From positions 37,608-101,607 of the forward strand of contig CALGVA010000052.1 in NCBI GenBank assembly GCA_937920345.1: a stretch of DNA of 64,000 nucleotides. Direction: 5' to 3'. This DNA comes from an uncultured Lachnospiraceae bacterium (GTDB taxonomy: Bacteria > Bacillota > Clostridia > Lachnospirales > Lachnospiraceae). The position numbers and the translations under genes were made by a program. Position 1 is the first letter of the stretch, and each line of letters begins with the position of its first letter. Under the pieces are notes generated by a model that had not been told where the DNA came from, ran no database searches, and saw nothing but the letters and a program-made list of their open reading frames with translations. Positions 24,370 to 33,165 of the stretch are shown piece by piece.

Positions 24370-24795
24370 ATGGCATTTGTAGTGAAAGTTGAGGGTACAG
24401 AAGCATTTGAAATATCCAAAGAGTGTGTAAAGAGCGTGAAAATGACTACGGATATCCCGCAGGATTCCAACGCGAGAACAAAGGACTTCGGAGCCACCAT
24501 GACGATCAAGGGAAAGATTCTGACAGCAGTAGGAGGAGATCCGTTCGACAGCACAAGGAAGATGGCACTGTGGTCGGTCGTTCCGGCGGAGAAAGCAGAC
24601 AGCTACAGGAAAGTGACGGTAGAGTATGTTGCCGCGGGTATTATGGAGAGGAAGTACTGTTTCCCGAACGCATTCGTGATCGACTATAAGGAAGACTATG
24701 GTGATGAGGAGGGAACCGGAACATTCACCCTTGTGATCAAGCAGAAGAAAGATAAGATCAGCACAGTGTCAGTAGAAGGCGGGTATACTGCATAA
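24370..24795 (+). CDS. Tube protein 2 (Hcp/TssD-like)
   Basis: 141 residues; AGAGAGGAGAAGAACA precedes the ATG. Same pattern as its neighbour: MAFVVKVEGTEAFEISKECV, IPQDSNARTKDFGATMTIKG, ALWSVVPAEKADSYRKVTVE, FPNAFVIDYKEDYGDEEGTG, TFTLVIKQKKDKISTVSVEG. Conserved between the two are the DSNAR-DFG segment, the W-VVP-EKAD segment and the final VEGGY tail. 27 bases after tube 1, in one operon with the sheath gene. Confidence 0.8.
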   Translation: MAFVVKVEGTEAFEISKECVKSVKMTTDIPQDSNARTKDFGATMTIKGKILTAVGGDPFDSTRKMALWSVVPAEKADSYRKVTVEYVAAGIMERKYCFPNAFVIDYKEDYGDEEGTGTFTLVIKQKKDKISTVSVEGGYTA

Positions 24796-24827
24796 CAGTA
24801 TATTCTGTGCGGTCTGTGTAAAAAGCT

Positions 24828-24861
24828 GAGGGCGTATGCAACGGTTGTTGGATACGCTCTC
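24828..24861 (+). other. Intercistronic hairpin after the tube genes
   Basis: GAGGGCGTAT (24828-24837) pairs with ATACGCTCTC (24852-24861) with one G-U pair; an inner CAAC-GGTT-GTTG stem extends it. No T-run follows. Such a hairpin could protect the 3' end of the abundant sheath/tube mRNA and lower expression of the J-domain gene downstream. Confidence 0.55.
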
Positions 24862-24880
24862 TCAAAAAAAGGAACCCATT

Positions 24881-25330
24881 ATGGACTATTATAAAATACT
24901 GGAAGTGCCCAGAGAGGCAGACGAAGAACAGATCAAACAGGCATACCGCAGGAAGGCCAAGAAATATCATCCGGACTTAAATCCGGGTGATCCGGAGGCG
25001 GAGGCGAAATTTAAAGATATTGTAGAGGCATATGAGATACTGGGTGACGCCGAAAGACGCAAAAAATATGATATTAATCAGGAAAAGGCGGCTAACCGTG
25101 ACCGGACAGCACAGCCAAACAGTGCAAAAGGCAAGGAAAGTGATTATGTCCCGCATATGGACTTTGGGGCGTTTACTAAGGATATGGAGAAATATTTTGG
25201 ATTTTCTTTTACGGCTGGCACATCCCCGCAGGGACAAGGCTCTGCGCAGAGCGGGCAGAATGCGATGGGCGGTAAGAAGAATCCGTTGGATGTGACGGAT
25301 ATGTTTGAGGCGTTTATGAATATAAAGTAG
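24881..25330 (+). CDS. J-domain protein of the injection locus
   Basis: 149 residues from the ATG at 24881 (AAAAAAAGGAACCCATT upstream). Residues 1-65 are a complete J domain: [23 protein letters not shown] at 30-32, [20 protein letters not shown]. The rest is a Gly/Gln/Lys-rich linker and a short C-terminal helix ([12 protein letters not shown]). It lacks the zinc-finger and substrate-binding domains of DnaJ, so it is a specialised co-chaperone. J proteins stimulate Hsp70 ATPases; an Hsp70-like protein is encoded in the same locus at 51620, a plausible partner (inference). Confidence 0.9.
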   Translation: MDYYKILEVPREADEEQIKQAYRRKAKKYHPDLNPGDPEAEAKFKDIVEAYEILGDAERRKKYDINQEKAANRDRTAQPNSAKGKESDYVPHMDFGAFTKDMEKYFGFSFTAGTSPQGQGSAQSGQNAMGGKKNPLDVTDMFEAFMNIK

Positions 25331-25378
25331 TAAAAATGAAGAATATACTGTAAAATATTGTATGGTGTGGAGAAAAAA

Positions 25379-25818
25379 GTGAAATTCTTTTGGGTCGGAA
25401 CGGATACGAGAAATCATATACCGTATGGGATTAATGTAAACAGAGCGGTTGATCTTCGGTATGATCAATAGAGCCTTTTCTTATGGTAAGCGAAGAAGTT
25501 GCAGACGTTATGGAGATGTATACTCCGAAAACGATATTTAAGACCATCTATCTGCTTGAGACGGAGAGCGAGATACATGCAACTTATTTTATGCCTTTTG
25601 TGGAGGAAGTGGAGTGTCTGTCGGAGCAGACAAAGAAAAGCCGCGGAGGAACGGAACTGCTTGATATTGTACTACGTGCAGATGTGGTTGCGGACAAACC
25701 GATTTTTAGAATTGCAGGATTTACACATGCATATCTGATTGTCAGGTTGGATGCTATTGCGAGTATGTTGAGACGGGGTATACGTGGAATCACGTTGAAA
25801 GAACTGACGGTAATATAA
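25379..25818 (+). pseudogene. Frameshifted, internally deleted copy of the 46920 protein family
   Basis: A GTG at 25379 with GTGGAG upstream starts MKFFWVGTDTRNHIPYGINV and stops at 25471. In another frame the reading resumes with SIEPFLMVSEEVAD, already homologous before the ATG at 25483, and continues for 111 codons to 25818. The intact relative at 46920 aligns with both parts (NPIPHIVNWYG with NHIPYGINVN; DPVLMVSEEAMEVIKLY with EPFLMVSEEVADVMEMY; C-terminal ELAESLLDRGAVGMEL with AIASMLRRGIRGITL). Compared with it, about 30-35 residues are missing at the break. The 25483 fragment lacks its own ribosome binding site. Confidence 0.75.
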
Positions 25819-25835
25819 TACGAGGAAGATTATGT

Positions 25836-26125
25836 ATGTCAGATATAGATGAAATCAGATTGGATCAGGCGAAAAAAATAGAAATAGAGTCCAAGTGGGA
25901 TTGTGGGGAGCATGAAAGCTTCTCACAGGAGCATATAGAGGAATGCCTGAGCGGAATTATGTAGTGGATGGGGCAGAAATAGAATGTACAGAGATGTGCG
26001 GTATGCCGCATTGTATTAAATATGAGAATGGAAAAACAAGATTATATGATCTGATAAAAGCTGAAAAGGGCATTGAGCGGGATTATATTCCGCCTGAAAA
26101 AAGGGAGGGGAAATGGTTCAACTAA
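25836..26125 (+). pseudogene. Frameshifted small PAAR-like head protein
   Basis: Frame 1 runs from an ATG at 25836 to a stop at 25964 (42 residues, MSDIDEIRLDQAKKIEIESK). A second frame from 25943 to 26125 reads MPERNYVVDGAEIECTEMCG. Adding one A near 25943 would join them into about 101 residues: a charged leader, then the NYVVDGAEIECTEMCG segment that matches the start of the PAAR-like effector heads in this locus (EYLVNGAILTCSKA; SYLVEGARLRC). It lacks the later SMLxCxxGGxI motif. Overlaps the start of the lipoprotein gene by 13 bases, as an effector-immunity pair would. Confidence 0.6.
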
Positions 26126-28026
26126 TGAGGGTGGCAATACATTTTTCTGGCTTTAAAGTATGGCTAAGGGGCGCTTTTTTTGGCCTGTGCACAATAGGGA
26201 TGACTCTTTTAATGGCATGTGGTAGAAATGTAACAATAGATAGAGAAATGAATTATGCCGAATGTTGCGATGACGATATCGAACCTCAGGATAAAGGAGG
26301 GCAGATAAAAGCTTCTACTTATCAGATTCCGCTTGAGGAAATTGCAGAGAGAATAGAGTATGAATATGCCTATGAAAATATGATTGACCATATAGCGGAT
26401 TGCGATTATAAACAACTGTCATTTCTCCCATCGGGGAAGGAAATTGCCATATCCGTTTATGCTGTAGAAGGAAATAAAATTTTATTTCTGCCGGATGAAA
26501 AGGCCAATGCAGAAGCCGTAGTAAACAATGAACTGTGCAGGCTGCATTATTCACAGGATGCGGCTGGGTTTGTATTCTACATACTTGTGGACTGGCAGTT
26601 ATCGGAGAACGGGATTCCGGTTAACTCATTAGAAAATGACTACTATCACAGAATCAGGGAATGTATTGTGCGGGATAAGGATGCCATATATGAAGAAGTT
26701 AGCTTTGCGGATTCCCCCTTGCACTTTACGTATGAATTTGAATTGGATGATATGGTCAAACTTGGGGACACGGAAGTAACTCTTGACCCGGAGCGGACGA
26801 TCGAATTACAGGAAATACCGGTAGATGGTAATGAATATATTGATGCCATGGCGGGATATGCAGAGAGTATTCTTCGGGAGAAACAAAAGTATGGCAGGTT
26901 TCAAATCTGTCTGGAGACCTACGGGCGTGTGCCAGGGAAATATGGGGAGCATACCAATTGTAAAATAAGTGCGGCGGTTGTCGGAGAGGGATATGAAGAT
27001 TACCTTTTCTTTAGTATTTCTGAGACTGACGGAAAGATTAATCAAGATCAGATATTTCAGGAATATGGTCCGCAGTCTGATTCCTCGACGTACTTTACTG
27101 CGCAATGGTATTTGGAAGCAGAACCGGAAGACTTTATACAGCAGATTGTGGGGTTGCAGCGAGAAGTAATTGAACTGGAAGTTGGAAAAGAAGAGAGTAC
27201 GAAGAAAGAGGAAGAGACGGATAGTAATTGTGGCAGTTCGCTGAAATACAATCAGGAAATAGATTTCCGTTCCATGGGGTTGGAGGAAACGGCGGAACAG
27301 ATCAGATATGCGTATAGTTATGAGGAATGGTTTAGCATGAATGAATTAGGGTGCAAGACAGGAGAACTACGAGGATTACAGGATGAAACCATAATAATGT
27401 ATGTATGGAAGAATAACGGGGACCGAGTTTTCTTTGTACCTGAATCCAGAGTCAATACCCATATAAAATGTGAGAGTGGGGAAACATTTCCGGTGTATGT
27501 GAATAGGGAAGGGAAGGTAGAATTTTATTGTCTGGAGCGAAATGATAATGCCGGAGGGAATGGGCAGATGAAGACATCGTTCTTTATGAAAGATGATTTA
27601 GATACGCGTTATATGGATGATATGACACGGCTTGGAGAGACAAAACTTACCTTACAGGAACTGCCGCTATTAGACATAAAAAGAATAGAAGAAGACGAGT
27701 ATATAGACGCGTTAAAAGAGTATATAAAAGACCAGTTGCATCAAAACGGGCAAGGCGGAGAGTTTGAGATGAACATAGGCGAGTATGAGGCGCCTTATGC
27801 AAATACAGTATGCTTGTCGGCAGCAGTTTCCGGGGAAAAAAACAGCTACTATTTCAGATATCTGATTATAAAATCTGAGCAAGGGAACTTTTATTTCTAT
27901 CCGGCAGGGTTTGGATTAAATAGCAGTTTGCTTGAGTGTGAGGCGCAGAGACATTACATGAACGCGTTATGTATTGAGAGAACGAAGCAGCTGGTAAGAA
28001 GCAGCATTGTCATAAAGGTGGAGTAG
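26113..28026 (+). CDS. Lipoprotein with two homologous domains, probable immunity or surface component
   Basis: 637 residues; GGGAGGGG sits directly before the ATG at 26113, with a second possible ATG at 26125. N-terminal signal helix ends in the lipobox LLMAC (Cys about 36), so it is an exported lipoprotein. Two tandem copies of one domain follow, roughly 65-360 and 385-637: compare LEEIAERIEYEYAYENM with LEETAEQIRYAYSYEEW, and NEYIDAMAGYAESIL with DEYIDALKEYIKDQL. A Lys/Glu linker joins them. Codon usage is AT-richer than the flanking FHA genes. It follows a decayed PAAR-like gene; other lipoproteins here follow wall-hydrolase effectors, so an immunity origin is plausible. No family recognised. 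Confidence 0.7.
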   Translation: MVQLMRVAIHFSGFKVWLRGAFFGLCTIGMTLLMACGRNVTIDREMNYAECCDDDIEPQDKGGQIKASTYQIPLEEIAERIEYEYAYENMIDHIADCDYKQLSFLPSGKEIAISVYAVEGNKILFLPDEKANAEAVVNNELCRLHYSQDAAGFVFYILVDWQLSENGIPVNSLENDYYHRIRECIVRDKDAIYEEVSFADSPLHFTYEFELDDMVKLGDTEVTLDPERTIELQEIPVDGNEYIDAMAGYAESILREKQKYGRFQICLETYGRVPGKYGEHTNCKISAAVVGEGYEDYLFFSISETDGKINQDQIFQEYGPQSDSSTYFTAQWYLEAEPEDFIQQIVGLQREVIELEVGKEESTKKEEETDSNCGSSLKYNQEIDFRSMGLEETAEQIRYAYSYEEWFSMNELGCKTGELRGLQDETIIMYVWKNNGDRVFFVPESRVNTHIKCESGETFPVYVNREGKVEFYCLERNDNAGGNGQMKTSFFMKDDLDTRYMDDMTRLGETKLTLQELPLLDIKRIEEDEYIDALKEYIKDQLHQNGQGGEFEMNIGEYEAPYANTVCLSAAVSGEKNSYYFRYLIIKSEQGNFYFYPAGFGLNSSLLECEAQRHYMNALCIERTKQLVRSSIVIKVE

Positions 28027-28070
28027 ATACATTAAATACAGGAAAGTTATAAATGAAAAGAGGAACACTT

Positions 28071-28619
28071 ATGAATCATAAAGCACTCATAGATATAACC
28101 ATCATCATATCCTGCATCACGGGTATGGTTTTGTCATATGTCTATCTGGACAATGCCATAGAGAAGAACGTGAGTCTGACCACGCTGGGGATAGTGGGGG
28201 TGCTTTTCCTTATTTTGCTAATAAACGACAGCGTTAGAGGCGAGCATTCGGGAATGCGCAGGCATTACACGGCAAGAACCGGAATCTCGGAGATCCTGCT
28301 GCTCGGTGAAGACAATAATATAACGGACACATGGGATATCTACGGGAAGACATCTATTGTATTTGGAAGGGATGAAAGGGAAAATCAGGTGGATATCAGC
28401 CTTAAGAATACGGACTATGCAGGTACTGTGGATGGTGAACATGCCGTCATGAACTACAGCAACGGCAGCTGGTACATAGAAGATCTGGACAGCGGGAACG
28501 GAACCAGAATACAGAGAAACGGGGAAGACAAGCCCTACAGGGTCTCTTCCAGAGAACCTTGTAAAGTTGAGAAGGGTGACATCATCTATCTGGGACTTGC
28601 GCCGCTTAAGATACGGTAA
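28071..28619 (+). CDS. Membrane-anchored FHA domain protein
   Basis: 182 residues from the ATG at 28071, chosen because AAGAGGAACACTT precedes it. Two membrane helices (about 5-25 and 35-55: TIIISCITGMVLSYVYL; LTTLGIVGVLFLILLI), then a cytoplasmic FHA domain (about 85-182): SIVFGRDERENQVDISLKN, GEHAVMNYSNGSWYIEDLDS, GNGTRIQRNGE. The usual SxxH is changed to VDGEH, so phosphopeptide binding may be altered. In type VI systems FHA proteins receive phosphothreonine signals that trigger firing. Confidence 0.85.
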   Translation: MNHKALIDITIIISCITGMVLSYVYLDNAIEKNVSLTTLGIVGVLFLILLINDSVRGEHSGMRRHYTARTGISEILLLGEDNNITDTWDIYGKTSIVFGRDERENQVDISLKNTDYAGTVDGEHAVMNYSNGSWYIEDLDSGNGTRIQRNGEDKPYRVSSREPCKVEKGDIIYLGLAPLKIR

Positions 28620-28685
28620 TCATCCGGGCGTGCATAGAAAGTGACGCGGTTGGATTCAGATTAAGAAAGGGACAGGATTATACGA

Positions 28686-29180
28686 ATGAGCAACTTGATC
28701 AGATGCCAGAACGGACATATGTTTTCAAGCAGAAGGTACGGTACCATATGCCCTTACTGTAATATTGAGACAGCTACCAGAGAGAAACAGGCGACTGGAC
28801 AGACGGAGATAGAAGTGGAAGAGTCGCTTTTCTTACAGGAAGAGAATCCAGTGTGTGGATGGATCGTCTGCGTGTCCGGAGCGAGGAAAGGCAAAGATTA
28901 CAAGATCACGGCCGGTAAGAACTTCGTGGGCAGAGCAGATGACATGGACATCCAGATACTTGGCGATAACAAGATATCCAGAAGAAACCATTGTGTCATC
29001 GTGTACGATACGAAGCAGAGCAAAACGGTCATATTGCCAGGAGACAGTAACGGCATCGTCTATCTAAATGACGAGGCGGTGTATATGCCTGCGGAGCTGC
29101 ACCTCTATGATGTAATTGAGATGGGGGAAAGCCAGTTTCTGTTCGTTTCGTTCTGTGGAGAACATTTCAAATGGGAATAG
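28686..29180 (+). CDS. Zinc-ribbon plus FHA domain protein
   Basis: 164 residues. The N-terminus has a single zinc-ribbon-like set: CQNGHMFSSRRYGTICPYC. The FHA domain (about 58-155) is canonical: KNFVGRADDMDIQILGDNKI then SRRNHCVIVYD and LPGDSNGIVYLNDEAV. No membrane helix. Such proteins bind phosphothreonine on a partner. GAAAGGGACAGG lies upstream. Ends just before the ribosome binding site of the PP2C gene. Confidence 0.85.
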   Translation: MSNLIRCQNGHMFSSRRYGTICPYCNIETATREKQATGQTEIEVEESLFLQEENPVCGWIVCVSGARKGKDYKITAGKNFVGRADDMDIQILGDNKISRRNHCVIVYDTKQSKTVILPGDSNGIVYLNDEAVYMPAELHLYDVIEMGESQFLFVSFCGEHFKWE

Positions 29181-29194
29181 ACGGAGGGGGCGCT

Positions 29195-30025
29195 ATGACA
29201 TTGGAAGAAGGTATGCTCCTGGCAATCTATCTGTTTATTTTATGTCTTATTGCCTTGCGTTTCTTAAGCAGGGAACGCGGATGGGTGATCAGAAGATTTA
29301 AGGTCGGCAAGGCAATGACGATCGGGGACAGACAGGTGCAGGAAGATGATTATGGAGTCTGCCAAAGCGCGGACGGATTCATGGCTGTATTAGCTGACGG
29401 CATGGGTAAGAACTATGGAGGAAAGATCTCTTCAAGAATTGCCGTAGATACGATGAAGGAGTCGTTCCGTCTCTACCGGTCGTCCGAGAATCCAGCATAT
29501 TTCTTCCGAAAATCCTACCATCGGATCAATGCGGAAATATTAAAGCAGCTGGATGACGGCAGGGGCGGTGCGAGTGTGGGAACTGTGCTGATCAAAGAGA
29601 ATTATCTGTACTATGCGGTGGCCGGGAACGTCAAGATCGCGGTATATCGCGGCGGTAACCTTGTTCCAGTTTCATCGGGACATACGATAGATGTGCTGGC
29701 GGGGGATAAGTTTATCGAAGGAACGATTACCAGAGAAGAGGCGCTGAAGCTGCTTGATCATACGAGAATGTATAACTATGTGGGACAGGACGGATTCCGG
29801 GAGATAGAGTTCTTTGATACACCCATCCGGCTGCAGGATAGAGATATTGTGGTATTGATGAGCGACGGTCTTTATGAGGGAATGGACTGGAAGATGATAG
29901 AGGAACTTCTGGCTGGCAGGAAGAAGTGCCAGCAGAAGGCTTATGAACTGATAGAACAGATCAACGCCGCAAGCCGAAAAGAAAAGGATAATGCGAGCAT
30001 TGTTCTGGTTGAGGGATTCTTATGA
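29195..30025 (+). CDS. Membrane PP2C-family Ser/Thr phosphatase
   Basis: 276 residues from the ATG at 29195 (GGAGGGGG upstream; an ATG at 29171 would add eight residues). One N-terminal membrane helix (LLAIYLFILCLIALRFL), then a complete PP2C domain: RQVQEDDYGV, LADGMGKNYGG, GASVGTVLI, VLMSDGLYEG and KDNASIVLV supply the metal aspartates. Equivalent in role to PppA, which reverses threonine phosphorylation in type VI control. Overlaps the next start (ATGA). Confidence 0.9.
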   Translation: MTLEEGMLLAIYLFILCLIALRFLSRERGWVIRRFKVGKAMTIGDRQVQEDDYGVCQSADGFMAVLADGMGKNYGGKISSRIAVDTMKESFRLYRSSENPAYFFRKSYHRINAEILKQLDDGRGGASVGTVLIKENYLYYAVAGNVKIAVYRGGNLVPVSSGHTIDVLAGDKFIEGTITREEALKLLDHTRMYNYVGQDGFREIEFFDTPIRLQDRDIVVLMSDGLYEGMDWKMIEELLAGRKKCQQKAYELIEQINAASRKEKDNASIVLVEGFL

Positions 30026-31857
30026 GAAAGTACAACAGCAGTTTTAAGACGGCTTTTATTTCCGAGGAGGGAAGCAAGCTCAGGAATAATGATTACTTCG
30101 GATTTGTGGAGCTGGATAAGTACGCCTGTTATGTGATTGCTGATGGCATAACCGATATGCGGGATTCCCAGAGCGCCAGGAACGCGATAGAGGCAGTGAT
30201 CAGCGCTTTCCATAACGAGCCAGGAATCAGCCGGAGGAAACTCGGAAGATATCTTAAATATGCTAACAAGGAATTGCTTAGGGGTAAAAGCTATGAGAGG
30301 TTAAAAGCTTCCATTACGGTGGTGCTTACCAATTATGAGAAGTTCCGCTACGGGTATGCGGGTAATACGAGACTCAGACTGTATCGGGACGGACGCATGA
30401 TTCTGGCAAGTTCTGATATGTCGCTTAGTCAGGAACTGGTCGAAACAGACAGGCTGGAGAAGGATAAGCTGGCAAGACACGAAGAGAGGAACAACCTTTA
30501 TTCTTATCTCGGTAAGGAACATTTCAAACCCGTCATATCCAAAAAGAAGAAACTGGCGGACGGGGATATCATTACCCTCTATACACGGGGAATCTGGGAG
30601 AATATAGACGAGGGTGAGTTGTCCGATGTGTTTGCAGAGACAGGGAATGAACCTATTGAGGAATGTGACAAGGTAGAAGATCTGCTTCTGTCCAGACAGC
30701 CGGAGAACCTGGATAATTATACTTTTGCGGCAATCTATGTTGACAAGGTGTTTGCGGATCCGAACCGAAAGAAACGGATCAAGAAGATTGTTACCTTTAT
30801 ACTTGTTATTATCATATTGGCACTTATCATTGGCGTGGTTGTTTGCATGTGGAGAAGGAACCGGAGACAGAAACGGGAGGATATGGAGCAGTGCTTTGCC
30901 AATACGGCAACATACATAGAAGATAATAATTACATCAGAGCCAAAGAAGAGTGTGATAAGGCGCGGGAACTTGCCGGAAAACTTAGAGATAAAGAGGCAG
31001 AGAAACGTTATAATAATTATCTGGTCTGTCTGGAAGCGGTCATTCAGGCGGACGACTCATACGACGAGGGCAAATATGAGGATGCCGAGGGCTCCTATTT
31101 ATCAGCTAAGGTCAGGGCGCGATATGCGGATAACATGGCGCTTGATTATATAGGAGGCAGATTGCTGCAGATCGAACGTTATGAGCAGGTGTTCCATAAT
31201 ATCACTTTAGGGGACGGCCTGTTAGAGCGTGACAGCTATGAGATGGCGGAGCAGCGGTATCTGGAAGCTAAGAAAGATGCGTCTGCAATTTATTTTACAG
31301 AGGGGAAACAACAGGCACTTGACGCATTAGAGAAATTGTATGAAAAGTGGGGCGAGGCAAAAGATAAAACAGAGGAGCAGAGCGCAAAGCAGGCAGCGGA
31401 TGAAGCGGCTGCGGCAGAACTGATCCGACAGGGCGATGCGGCATATGGCGAGGGAGACTATGATGGTGCCATGGTATTTTATCTGATTGCCTTGGAGAAA
31501 TATACCAGGATGGAAGATACGGCACAGATAGCCTTCCTGAATAAAAAGATCATTGCGCTGAACGAGAAACAGCAGGAAGTAGAAGCCAGGATGGCAGAGG
31601 CGAAGGAGTTCGAGGAACTGGCCCGTATGTTTGAGGAACAGGGGGACTATGAGCAGGCAAAGCTGCAATACCAGTATGCCAAGGCCATCTATGAGGAACT
31701 GGATAAGTCAAACAAGGCGGATGAGGTGCAGGGGAAAATAGACATCGTGGAGACAAAGAAAGAAAAGAACGGAGAGGGCGCCGGAAACGGGGCAAGTGCC
31801 GGAAATGGGGAAAGCGGTAAGAACGGCGGCAAGACGGTGAGTGGAAATGTCAGATGA
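30022..31857 (+). CDS. PP2C-like (pseudo)phosphatase with membrane helix and TPR/coiled-coil exterior
   Basis: 611 residues. Residues 1-245 follow PP2C order (LRNNDYFGFV; VIADGITDMRDS; SITVVLT; LDNYTFAAIYV), but the SDG metal site is TRG (LYTRGIW), so catalysis may be impaired. A membrane helix lies at about 253-278 (TFILVIIILALIIGVVVCMW). The rest is on the other side of the membrane: three or more TPR-like helical repeats (YIRAKEECDKARELAGKL; YEDAEGSYLSAKVRARY; YEMAEQRYLEAKKDA; YDGAMVFYLIALEKYTR; YEQAKLQYQYAKAIYEE) and a Gly/Asn tail. A bridge between cytoplasmic phospho-signal and exterior contacts is likely. Confidence 0.85.
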   Translation: MRKYNSSFKTAFISEEGSKLRNNDYFGFVELDKYACYVIADGITDMRDSQSARNAIEAVISAFHNEPGISRRKLGRYLKYANKELLRGKSYERLKASITVVLTNYEKFRYGYAGNTRLRLYRDGRMILASSDMSLSQELVETDRLEKDKLARHEERNNLYSYLGKEHFKPVISKKKKLADGDIITLYTRGIWENIDEGELSDVFAETGNEPIEECDKVEDLLLSRQPENLDNYTFAAIYVDKVFADPNRKKRIKKIVTFILVIIILALIIGVVVCMWRRNRRQKREDMEQCFANTATYIEDNNYIRAKEECDKARELAGKLRDKEAEKRYNNYLVCLEAVIQADDSYDEGKYEDAEGSYLSAKVRARYADNMALDYIGGRLLQIERYEQVFHNITLGDGLLERDSYEMAEQRYLEAKKDASAIYFTEGKQQALDALEKLYEKWGEAKDKTEEQSAKQAADEAAAAELIRQGDAAYGEGDYDGAMVFYLIALEKYTRMEDTAQIAFLNKKIIALNEKQQEVEARMAEAKEFEELARMFEEQGDYEQAKLQYQYAKAIYEELDKSNKADEVQGKIDIVETKKEKNGEGAGNGASAGNGESGKNGGKTVSGNVR

Positions 31858-33107
31858 TAGACGAGAGAGCGTTTGATTATGAGAACTACATACAGGAACA
31901 GCTGCGGCGTATAGATGATTTGGATGAGCGCAGATTTGCCAAGCAGCTGCTGATGGAGAGTCTGGGTAAGATGATTGCGTGGTCTGAGGAGAAGTATGCG
32001 GCTTTGGAGCAGCGGATACAGAATGAACTTGCTCTGCCGTGGAAGAACTATAATGTCTGTATGACCGTGATCGACAGGAAAGATTATGACCCCATCAATA
32101 ATTTCTGGTTTCCTGTGTGCGAGGAAGACATTAAGCGACAGCGGGTGCAAAGCTATGAAACCATCTATTTGGCGGCGGATGAGAAGGTATGCAGAGAGTT
32201 TCTGGAAATGGGTATCCTGATTGGTACCAGTGTAGATACGGGAGAAAGCATCCAGTTTAAGATCAGGTGTTCAGACAGATACCTGCAAAGTATGGAGCGG
32301 TTGTACAGGCTGTTTACCGGCAACCATGTGCCGTGGCAGACGGTACATATGGGGCATATGGAACGGTTCTTCGACCTTATCCCAATAACAGAGGAAGATG
32401 TGGACGGGCAGAAGACAGAGCATGTCTGGACGATACAGGATGGAAAATGGGCTGAATACATAAACAGGGATATGATATTGTTGTGGAACATACGTCAGTT
32501 TGCCGTTCATTCAAGAGAGTACAGAGTGCCGTGTATAGACGAAGTGTTTTATGAGCATGTCTTTTATCTGCCGCAGGAACAGGAGTCAGAGGACGGTTAT
32601 CTTGTGGATGCGGGGGAGACCATCCTATCTGTAAGGAACGAGAAAAATAAGATTGTGCTCAAGACAAAGGCGGAAACGCTTGAAGACATCACTGCCTACC
32701 GGCTCTGTCAGGGAGAGCCGGAACAGTCTGCGGGATATCGGTATCCGGTCCTGTCTAACCGCAGGAAGGATAATCTGGCCGCGCGGTATTCCCAACAGAC
32801 AGGGAATTTTATCCAGACACCTCTGGAGCTTAGCAGAAAGGTGGAGGAGATGGCAGACGGATATGAGATTCGGGTTCTTGGATATGAGATTCATGACAGG
32901 GCAGAGGACTGGTATCTGGCAGGTGATATGAACAGTTTCACAGGGGTAAGGCTATTTAGCAATGATCAGAGAAAAATTTTGCTCCTTCGTATACAGGCGG
33001 AGGAACAATATCGGGAAGATCATCTGTATGAGTCGCAGGTCCGGTATATTCTTTCACAGCTTCAATTGGAGTTTCTGGAATACAGATGTATGGGCGTGGT
33101 GGTATGA
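31854..33107 (+). CDS. Unrecognised 417-residue protein of the injection locus
   Basis: Starts inside the previous stop (coupled translation). No signal peptide or membrane helix. N-terminus helical (FDYENYIQEQLRRIDDLDER), middle and C-terminus mixed with many aromatic residues (PINNFWFPVCEEDI; RDMILLWNIRQFAVHSREYR). Size, position after the signalling genes and before the Rhs gene, and absence of other candidates make it a possible baseplate component, replacing TssF/TssG/TssK-like proteins. This is inference from context only; I recognise no motif. Confidence 0.55.
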   Translation: MIDERAFDYENYIQEQLRRIDDLDERRFAKQLLMESLGKMIAWSEEKYAALEQRIQNELALPWKNYNVCMTVIDRKDYDPINNFWFPVCEEDIKRQRVQSYETIYLAADEKVCREFLEMGILIGTSVDTGESIQFKIRCSDRYLQSMERLYRLFTGNHVPWQTVHMGHMERFFDLIPITEEDVDGQKTEHVWTIQDGKWAEYINRDMILLWNIRQFAVHSREYRVPCIDEVFYEHVFYLPQEQESEDGYLVDAGETILSVRNEKNKIVLKTKAETLEDITAYRLCQGEPEQSAGYRYPVLSNRRKDNLAARYSQQTGNFIQTPLELSRKVEEMADGYEIRVLGYEIHDRAEDWYLAGDMNSFTGVRLFSNDQRKILLLRIQAEEQYREDHLYESQVRYILSQLQLEFLEYRCMGVVV

Positions 33108-33165
33108 ATGAACTGCGCCGGAAGAGCGATGCAAGCATAATATAGATACAAGAGGAGAAGGTGCT

